DNA from: CAZJYI01 sp964550025
GTDB taxonomy: Bacteria; Verrucomicrobiota; Kiritimatiellia; UBA8416; CAYOBW01
DNA: 38,492 nt
NCBI GenBank assembly: GCA_964550025.1
Contig: CAZJYI010000116.1
Location: 1 to 38,492 of the forward strand
Direction: 5' to 3'
The position numbers were made by a program, and so were the translations under genes. Positions 33,778-38,492 of this stretch are shown here, piece by piece (position 1 is the first letter of the stretch; every line of letters starts with the position of its first letter). The notes beneath the pieces are model-generated. The model did not search any database and was not told the origin of the DNA. It saw only the letters and a list, made by a program, of their open reading frames with translations.

Positions 33778-34044
33778 CTACGCCTCGAGTGCGGCAAGCT
33801 GCCTGGTGGCGCGGGACTTGCGCCGGCTGGCGGCATTCTGCTTGATGATGCCCTTCTTGGCCGCCTTGTCCACGGCGGAACAATAGGCGCGGTAGGCTTC
33901 CGCCCCTGCGGTGGCGTCTCCGTCGGCAACCGCTTGAGTGAGACTGCGCCGCAACGTGGCGATGCGGCTCTTCGCCCCCTTGTTCGCGACCCGGCGCTTC
34001 TCCGAGGTCTTGACGCGTTTGACTGCGCTCTTGATGTTCGGCAT
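33778..34044 (-). CDS. rpsT: 30S ribosomal protein S20
   Basis: The 88-residue basic protein starts MPNIKSAVKRVKTSEKRRVA and ends NAASRRKSRATRQLAALEA. This is the S20 pattern of three helices that bind 16S rRNA in the body of the 30S subunit. AGGAG lies ten bases before the ATG. A near-consensus promoter sits 45-72 bases upstream. The stop is 7 bases from that of the convergent LptE-like gene. Confidence 0.96.
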   Translation of the reverse strand: MPNIKSAVKRVKTSEKRRVANKGAKSRIATLRRSLTQAVADGDATAGAEAYRAYCSAVDKAAKKGIIKQNAASRRKSRATRQLAALEA

Positions 34045-34088
34045 ATTCGTGCTGCTCCTGTTGTTTTCGAGGATCAAAAAGGGCTGCC

Positions 34089-34116
34089 ATAATACCCATC
34101 CACGGGTGCGGGTCAA
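34089..34116 (-). promoter_or_regulatory. rpsT promoter
   Basis: On the minus strand, TTGACC (34111-34116) and TATTAT (34089-34094) are spaced by 16 bases, giving a leader of about 38 bases. Confidence 0.65.
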
Positions 34117-34164
34117 CACCAAAGCACAACGGTTTTCACTCTGACTTTCACTCTGACTTCGCCC

Positions 34165-34194
34165 TTGCCTCGCATCCTCCGCAACGTGTATGAT
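34165..34194 (+). promoter_or_regulatory. Possible promoter of the poly-Asp lipoprotein gene
   Basis: TTGCCT (34165-34170) and TATGAT (34189-34194) are 18 bases apart, 75 bases before the GTG start. A short TCTGACTTTCACTCTGACTT direct repeat lies just upstream (34138-34159). Confidence 0.4.
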
Positions 34195-34268
34195 CCCGTG
34201 CAGTGCAGAATGAATCGGTCCGACACGTCTCCGCAACGAGACTGACAATGCAAAAGGAGTGCACCGAA

Positions 34269-34634
34269 GTGAAGCGACATCTTCTGGCAATCGTGGCTGT
34301 AGGTCTGTGTTGTGCAATCGGTCTGCTGGTGACCGGATGTGATGACGATGACGACGACCGTCCCGCTGTTGACGTGAGCGGCAGATGGCTGTTCAACAAC
34401 TACGCCGGACAGCGCACGACGGGGCACCTGGTCCAGAACGGCAACGTGATCAGCGGCAACATCAGCAACGGCGAGGTGTCGGGCACAATCAGTCAACGCT
34501 ACCTCGACCTGACCGTGAACCACCCCAGCCGCATCATCTTCGTACGGGCCGACGTGAGCCGCGACGGCGCCACTATGGAAGGCCACTGGCGCTTCACCAA
34601 CTCCCAGGGCACCTTCGGCGCTACGCGAAGATAG
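34269..34634 (+). CDS. Small lipoprotein with a poly-Asp linker
   Basis: I start this 121-residue protein at a GTG preceded at nine bases by AGGAG, which gives MKRHLLAIVAVGLCCAIGLL and lipobox VTGC with Cys24. Six aspartates follow the cysteine. The mature ~95 residues are beta-rich, with SGRWLFNNYAGQ, GHLVQNGNVISGNISNGEV and MEGHWRFTNSQGTFGATRR. This resembles small lipocalin-like or barrel proteins, but I do not recognise a family. In enterics an Asp after the cysteine retains lipoproteins in the inner membrane; whether this rule holds here is unknown. It precedes tRNA-Glu on the same strand. Confidence 0.75.
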   Translation: MKRHLLAIVAVGLCCAIGLLVTGCDDDDDDRPAVDVSGRWLFNNYAGQRTTGHLVQNGNVISGNISNGEVSGTISQRYLDLTVNHPSRIIFVRADVSRDGATMEGHWRFTNSQGTFGATRR

Positions 34635-34653
34635 AGATAGGCGACTTTTTCTG

Positions 34654-34681
34654 TTGAATCCCGCGAGGGATTTGGTACGGT
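34654..34681 (+). promoter_or_regulatory. Possible promoter of tRNA-Glu
   Basis: TTGAAT (34654-34659) and TACGGT (34676-34681) are 16 bases apart, about 22 bases before the tRNA. The -10 match is weak. Confidence 0.45.
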
Positions 34682-34702
34682 ACGCGGCTCTTTCAAAGAA
34701 AC

Positions 34703-34777
34703 GCGCCCATCGTCTATCGGCTAGGACACCAGGTTTTCATCCTGGTAAGCGGGGTTCGATTCCCCGTGGGCGCGCCA
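34703..34777 (+). tRNA. tRNA-Glu (anticodon TTC)
   Basis: Complete cloverleaf: acceptor GCGCCCA pairs with TGGGCGC, anticodon stem CCAGG/CCTGG encloses TTTTCAT with anticodon TTC, T-stem CGGGG/CCCCG encloses TTCGATT. Discriminator G and an encoded CCA end at 34777. The CCA is at once the start of a following inverted repeat. Confidence 0.96.
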
Positions 34778-34814
34778 TGAAGTAGAGGCTCGCTTCGCTC
34801 GCCTCACTTCATGG
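34774..34814. repeat. Inverted repeat starting at the tRNA-Glu CCA end
   Basis: Arms GCCATGAAGT (34774-34783) and ACTTCATGGC (34805-34814) are perfect, extended inward by AGAGGC/GCCTC with one bulge; the middle holds a GTAG head and TCGCTTCGCTC. A 23-base near copy of its right half recurs at 34972-34994 and a shorter one (CTACTTCATGGC) at 34875-34886. The rest of the spacer to 35043 shows nothing else. Confidence 0.65.
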
Positions 34815-35043
34815 CAGGCCGGCTCTGTGCTCAACACAAGATCCCCTACTCCCCTGAGAAGCACTGCGAGACTCTACTTCATGGCAGTCCTGTAGTGACG
34901 CGAAGCGGCTACCGCAGGGCGCCGGTACCGGACTCGTTCGGTCCGCGGCCCTTGCCTGAGTGTTTCTCTTTCGCCTCGCTCGCCTCACTTCATGGGGCGC
35001 CTCCTTACTTGTTTCTCCTCACAGGGATGTATACCCTCCCAGC

Positions 35044-35328
35044 ATGTTCTCCAAGCTCCAATACTGCGTCTACGTCCTGCGTAGCGAAGCGGACGGCAGA
35101 CTTTACATTGGCTACAGCACGGACTTGAAGCAGCGTCTTACCGAGCATTTCCACGGTCGTGTGTCATCCACGGCACCGCGACGCCCGCTCCACCTGATCT
35201 ACTGCGAGTACCATTTCTCCAAAGCGGACGCTCTACGACGCGAGAAGTACCTCAAGACAACCGCCGGAAAAAAGGCCCTGAAACTGATGCTGAGAGACTC
35301 CCTGTCCAGCATGCCTGTTCTGAAGTGA
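35044..35328 (+). CDS. GIY-YIG nuclease-domain protein
   Basis: The 94-residue protein is a single GIY-YIG domain of the small UPF0213/YhbQ-like type: CVYVLRSEADGRLYIGYSTD, then LKQRLTEH with catalytic-type Arg31, and ADALRREKYLKT with Glu67. Single-domain members cut DNA in the few cases studied, with possible repair roles; many are uncharacterised. The reading frame extends upstream but family members start as chosen. The ribosome-binding site is weak. It stands alone downstream of tRNA-Glu and the CTTCATGG repeats. Confidence 0.88.
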   Translation: MFSKLQYCVYVLRSEADGRLYIGYSTDLKQRLTEHFHGRVSSTAPRRPLHLIYCEYHFSKADALRREKYLKTTAGKKALKLMLRDSLSSMPVLK

Positions 35329-35628
35329 CGCATAGCGTTTCCTGCGGAGTGTCGCGAGCCGTTTCCTGAACTGCGGCTCTACCGACTCCCAGCGGAAGTG
35401 TCGCCCAGCGAATGCCGGATCCGGGCCGAGCATCGAGATTTCGAGTAGCGGCGCGCGACAATCCAACATGGACTGCGGCAGGCTCATCCCAATACGTGGG
35501 TAGCGAGAACCCTCTGAAGGTCGTAGATGTTCACCTTCTTGTTGTTGAACTTCTTCTCGATGGGGGTGCGTGGGCCGCTCGGCGAGTTCGCCCTGGGCGG
35601 ACGCGTCCGGGTGCCGTGCCTGTATCCG
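35329..35628. other. Spacer without recognised gene
   Basis: 300 bases. A minus-strand open frame ends at 35484 with a lysine- and asparagine-rich stretch (IEKKFNNKKVNIYDLQ), but it has no start or family match. One GTAGCGGCGCGC (35446) is REP-like. Nothing else is visible. Confidence 0.4.
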
Positions 35629-35988
35629 CTATCGTATGTCCTTGCCGGTTGTCAGGCGGATGAGTCCGACAACCGTATACACGAGACCGGTTGCGATCAA
35701 CCCAACGGCAACAACGCGAAAACCGGACATTCCGGATGTAGCGGATGTCAAGAGGGTGACAAAGAGGGAGCCCCCAAGCATGCCAAGACCGATGACCAGC
35801 ATCCTCTTGCTGGCATTCTGCACGGCACCACGCGTGTTCTGGCGGGCCGCATGGACCAGGTCTTCGGCTACCTTGGGGTGCACACCGTCTCGCTCCAAAT
35901 CGGCAGTGACATCAGCCTCGCTTCGACCGGCCTTCAACTCGCCAGTGGCTCGGGCCATGACCTCGGGCATGGTCAGGTTTGAACTCAT
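35629..35988 (-). CDS. Small two-helix membrane protein of unknown function
   Basis: The predicted 119-residue protein has a charged helical N-terminus (MPEVMARATGELKAGRSEAD, LERDGVHPKVAEDLVHAARQ). Two likely membrane segments follow (about 62-84 and 88-112), then a short basic tail. This helical-plus-two-TM layout is common among unassigned bacterial proteins. Another M six codons on is possible; neither has a good ribosome-binding site. The stop of the upstream membrane protein lies 40 bases before the start, so they may form an operon. No function can be given. Confidence 0.6.
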   Translation of the reverse strand: MSSNLTMPEVMARATGELKAGRSEADVTADLERDGVHPKVAEDLVHAARQNTRGAVQNASKRMLVIGLGMLGGSLFVTLLTSATSGMSGFRVVAVGLIATGLVYTVVGLIRLTTGKDIR

Positions 35989-36028
35989 GGCAGGGTTGGT
36001 TCGGACGCTTTGAGTACGGCTTTCGTCA

Positions 36029-36478
36029 TCATAGCCTCCCGCCAACGTCACGATCGACAAAGGAGACGGAATCCGTCGAAACGCCAATTGCGTAGGTCAT
36101 CTGATCGAATGAGCGATCTTCGTCGCGGTCCTTGAACGTGACGTGACAACCTTCGGAATCGCCTAGCGTGAATGCGTCTGGCACGCCGTTGGAGTTGTAG
36201 TCGAGGACCATAAAGAGAGGAGCGTGTGGTTTCCCACTAATGGAAGCGTGAACCAGCGTGTGGTGTGGACGTGCAGGAACGACGACAGAAAGGGGTCCCG
36301 CCTCGTATCCACGTGCTCGACTCATGTACAGGTAATCGGTCTCTTCCAGCATGTGCTTCGTCTCGGGCGAAAGCCCTTTCGAGAAATCGCGAGGGCGGTT
36401 TCGCCAGACGCCAAGGCACAGTACGAAGAGTATGCCGACAGCCGCTCCAAACAAGAACCATGCGATGCTCTGTTTCAT
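36029..36478 (-). CDS. Membrane-anchored protein of unknown function downstream of the intron
   Basis: The 149-residue protein starts MKQSIAWFLFGAAVGILFVL, a single membrane anchor. The outer part contains LFMVLDYNSNGVPDAFTLGD, an Asp/Asn loop like an EF-hand, and DRDEDRSFDQMTYAIG, which may form another. I do not recognise a family. Its start codon lies only 9 bases after the predicted 3' end of the group II intron. The sequence upstream of the intron is outside the window, so its promoter and ribosome-binding site depend on splicing or on sequence within the intron. Probably operonic with the next small membrane protein. Confidence 0.65.
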   Translation of the reverse strand: MKQSIAWFLFGAAVGILFVLCLGVWRNRPRDFSKGLSPETKHMLEETDYLYMSRARGYEAGPLSVVVPARPHHTLVHASISGKPHAPLFMVLDYNSNGVPDAFTLGDSEGCHVTFKDRDEDRSFDQMTYAIGVSTDSVSFVDRDVGGRL

Positions 36479-36526
36479 CTAGATTCCATCGCGGTAGAGA
36501 CGTCCCTTACGGGACGCCCCCCGCAC

Positions 36527-36560
36527 AGATCCCGGCGTGCGGTTTTCCCGCACCGGGCTC
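36527..36560 (-). ncRNA. Group II intron domain V
   Basis: On the minus strand, 34 bases starting GAGCCCGGTGCGG form a long hairpin capped by GAAA and closing with CCGCACGCCGGGATCT. The length and AGC-type base match the catalytic core of group II introns. A further hairpin, CGTCCC-GTAA-GGGACG, downstream fits domain VI. Confidence 0.88.
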
Positions 36561-36598
36561 CTCGCTTTGAACATTCGCTACTTCCGCACCAGTGCGGA

Positions 36599-37924
36599 TC
36601 AACTGTACGCATATCGCCGTTTCGGGGCCTTTTGCGTGATGCGGGGTTTCGGTATCGCGTACCGTTCCAGCATCGCATTAAGGCGCTCCCATGTGAAGCT
36701 CCGTCGCTGGCTGCGACGGTTCAGCCACTTATAGACCAGCTTACAAGCGTGGCTGTAGAACTCCCATAGGCTCTTGCTGTTGTGGGGAACACCGAAATAG
36801 TTCCAGTGCCCCCGTAGCTTGCGAGCCAAGGTGGCCATGAGAGGGCGAATGCCCTTATGGCGGTTCTTCTTGATCCATGCCTGCATCTCGCGACAGGCCG
36901 CGCGCAGTTTCTTGCGCGTGGTCCGACGTTTCACCTGGGGCCGCTTGTGGCGGTTTTGCCCCCACCGAAACTCGTAGCCCAGGAACTCAAAGTGCTCGCT
37001 CTGGTGTACCTCATACCGGGTGAACCGCAGCATGCGGGTCTTTTCCGGCGCAAGGCTCAAGCCGAACTTGGCTAAGCGTTCCGGGAGCTGTTCGCGATAG
37101 AAGCGTTCGGCGTCCGCCTTGTAACGAAACGCGTCAACAAAGTCATCCGCGTAACGCATATGCAGGCATTCGCCTTTGGCTTCCTTCTTCACCACCTTCT
37201 CAAACCACAGGTCCAATGCGTAGTGAAGATAGATGTTCGCCAATATCGGGGAGATCACTCCCCCCTGAGGCGTTCCCGTGGCCGGATGGCTCACGGTATG
37301 GATGTCTTCGAGCACACCGGCTTTTAGCCATTTTCTGATCAGGCGCACAAACGCCCGATCGTCGATGCGCTCTTCCAGCATCCGCAACATCCAGTCGTGG
37401 TCTATGTTATCGAAGAAACTCTTGATGTCCGCTTCTACCAGCCAGCTCAACGGGGCGAACTGAAGCCGAAAGCACAGTTCATTTGCCGCTTCCTTGGCGC
37501 TCCGTTCCGGTCGATACGCAAAGCTGTATTCCACGAAGTCCGCTTCGTAGATCGCCTCCAGTATCGCTTTGGCCGCATACTGCACCAGCTTGTCTTCCAG
37601 CACCGGTATCCCTAACGGGCGGCGTTTGCCATTACCCTTGGGTATGTAGTGCCTTCTGACCAGGCGGGCGCGATAGGCCTTCCGTTTCAGGCGTTCAACA
37701 AGATCATGCAGGTTGGCGTCGAGATCTCTCTCATACTCCGCCCACGTTACCTCGTCCACGCCCGGCGCGGCTTTCCGGTTCAGGTTGTAGAAACTCCATC
37801 GCAGGGTCTCTTCATTCAGAAGGGTATATACCCCTCCGAAGCGATGTCGCTTGCTGACCCGCGCTCTGTTCGCTATACCGGCAAGCACAGCTTGCACATG
37901 TTCCTCGGTCTGTCTATTCCGCAT
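36599..37924 (-). CDS. ltrA: Group II intron reverse transcriptase/maturase
   Basis: The 441-residue intron-encoded protein supports splicing and copies the intron RNA into DNA for retrohoming. RT blocks are clear: AAPGVDEVTW (52-61), RRHYIPKGNGKRRPLGIPVL (90-109), VEADIKSFFDNIDHDW (163-178), GTPQGGVISPILANIYLHYA (217-236), YADDFVDAF (258-266) with the catalytic aspartates, and FEFLGYEF (312-319). The maturase X domain follows (about 330-420; GHWNYFGVP). It ends soon after, without an HNH endonuclease, so insertion would rely on nicked or single-stranded DNA. GGGAG lies 8 bases before the ATG. No frame disruption; it looks active. Confidence 0.94.
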   Translation of the reverse strand: MRNRQTEEHVQAVLAGIANRARVSKRHRFGGVYTLLNEETLRWSFYNLNRKAAPGVDEVTWAEYERDLDANLHDLVERLKRKAYRARLVRRHYIPKGNGKRRPLGIPVLEDKLVQYAAKAILEAIYEADFVEYSFAYRPERSAKEAANELCFRLQFAPLSWLVEADIKSFFDNIDHDWMLRMLEERIDDRAFVRLIRKWLKAGVLEDIHTVSHPATGTPQGGVISPILANIYLHYALDLWFEKVVKKEAKGECLHMRYADDFVDAFRYKADAERFYREQLPERLAKFGLSLAPEKTRMLRFTRYEVHQSEHFEFLGYEFRWGQNRHKRPQVKRRTTRKKLRAACREMQAWIKKNRHKGIRPLMATLARKLRGHWNYFGVPHNSKSLWEFYSHACKLVYKWLNRRSQRRSFTWERLNAMLERYAIPKPRITQKAPKRRYAYS

Positions 37925-38486
37925 GTGAACTGACTCCCGGCGCGTTCATTGCGCCGATCCCTTTGCCGTCCCCGCTGGATACGGGGCGCATGTGCACGGC
38001 TCTCCCGTGCTCAGACTACTATGAATCGGTCTGACTCCCTTGACTTAATACCCATCTGCTCCGCTCCGATTCGTCGCTTCGCATACCCCGGCTCACACCG
38101 GGGAGGTGCAAGGGCCTCCCACGTTTCGCACATATCTCTTGCCGCATGCCACGCTCTCGGACTCCGACGGCTGACCAATCCTCTTGCTCCGGCGTTCAAC
38201 CCGCAGGAGTCACCCCCCGCGAAAAACCGTCTTCTGGCGTCTTGGTCGTTAAGGGCTTCCGGTACGTTGACCCCGTCGCCCACCGCATCTATTGCTATTA
38301 CGAAGCTGAATCGCTTCAAGGGATTGCGGTTCCCCTTACGGCCTACGACATTCTCTGTCTACGCTTAGCCTCCTTTGTTCGCCTACCGGCTCCGCCGGAG
38401 GCCCAAGACTCGATACATGACAGGGAGCTAGACCTGCCATGACGGGGACTTCCACCCCGCAAGATATGTGCGCCAGCGTGGCGCAC
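37925..38486 (-). ncRNA. Group II intron 5' region (domains I-III and start of IV)
   Basis: 562 bases without coding potential, upstream of the RT on the minus strand. It is rich in paired segments: the terminal hairpin, GGGGTGGAAGTCCCC, GACAGGGAGC...GGTCTAGCTCCCTGTC-type pairing, and AGCACGGGAGAGCCGTGC near 38000-38017. The candidate EBS1 (38264-38269) starts 218 bases into the intron. Confidence 0.7.
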
Positions 38487-38492
38487 CAACGC

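Larger units (their letters stand above)
36488..38486 (-). mobile_element. Group II intron, apparently complete
   Basis: On the minus strand the 5' end at 38486 reads GTGCG and opens an 8-base hairpin (GTGCGCCA-CGC-TGGCGCAC) followed by GGGGTGGAAGTCCCC, a typical domain I start. The reverse transcriptase is in domain IV (36599-37924). Domain V is at 36527-36560 and domain VI at 36488-36526. The 3' end is CTACCGCGAT at 36488, ending AT. Total about 2.0 kb. The six bases of 5' exon in the window, GCGTTG, could pair with CAACGT at 38264-38269, a candidate EBS1. Both boundaries fit a splicing-competent element. Confidence 0.85.

Noticed and set aside
35484..35628. Minus-strand coding fragment ending IEKKFNNKKVNIYDLQ
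   Set aside because: It has no start, runs out into the end of the neighbouring gene in another frame and has no family match. It could be a gene remnant, but I cannot support it.
38146..38442. Plus-strand frame opposite the intron 5' region
   Set aside because: The region is the structured RNA part of the group II intron; the frame has no family signal.

Overview
The window comes from a GC-rich Gram-negative bacterium. It encodes a BamD-like TPR protein, an LptE-like lipoprotein and other lipoproteins. The PVC superphylum, in the area of Kiritimatiellota or Lentisphaerota, fits best. The support is indirect: Tat-exported Gfo/Idh/MocA oxidoreductase, ThuA proteins, LamG-GH95, a giant LTD-CotH protein, GANIGWI repeats, and intergenic spaces filled with REP-type palindromes and word-like short repeats. 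No rRNA or marker phylogeny is available here, so the placement is an inference. The 100-N gap suggests a draft genome or MAG.

Layout. 1-55: start of a tRNA-Thr on the minus strand, with a strong promoter, phased A-tracts and a structured leader. 422-5712 (minus): isocitrate dehydrogenase, aconitase and L-aspartate oxidase, i.e. TCA and NAD synthesis. 5877-8849 (minus): secreted LamG-GH95 fucosidase-like enzyme. 9087-9699 (minus): Phd/ParE toxin-antitoxin pair whose promoter abuts a MITE-like element. 9946-10818 (minus): secreted GANIGWI-repeat protein. 11145-12020 (plus): DUF4846 protein. 12140-13681 (minus): AAA ATPase with a PD-(D/E)XK-like C-terminus, bracketed by ~47-bp direct repeats. 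14219-22368 (plus): TetR regulator with a clear operator, Tat-exported Gfo/Idh/MocA oxidoreductase, secreted HEAT-ThuA protein, GH4 glycosidase and a ThuA protein, together looking like a sugar or glycoside catabolic locus. 22524-28216 (minus): one very large LTD-CotH lipoprotein split by an N gap. 28457-29839 (minus): secreted coiled-coil LamG protein. 30507-32084 (minus): SerA. 32246-33770 (plus): BamD-like and LptE-like envelope proteins, convergent with rpsT (33778-34044). Then come a poly-Asp lipoprotein, tRNA-Glu, a GIY-YIG protein and two small membrane proteins. 36488-38486 (minus): an apparently complete group II intron with its reverse transcriptase.

The most unusual signal lies between the genes. 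More than 20 short palindromes headed by GTAG, the hallmark of REP sequences, carry at least six different arm sequences and are mostly arranged as inverted pairs (REPIN-like). One pair lies inside a 22-bp inverted-repeat element with a possible 9-bp target duplication. Two genes take their TAG stop codon from a GTAG head. A second class, made of short repeated words such as variants of GATCTGAAATCTGAC, occupies other intergenic spaces. No REP transposase, CRISPR array or prophage was seen in the window.
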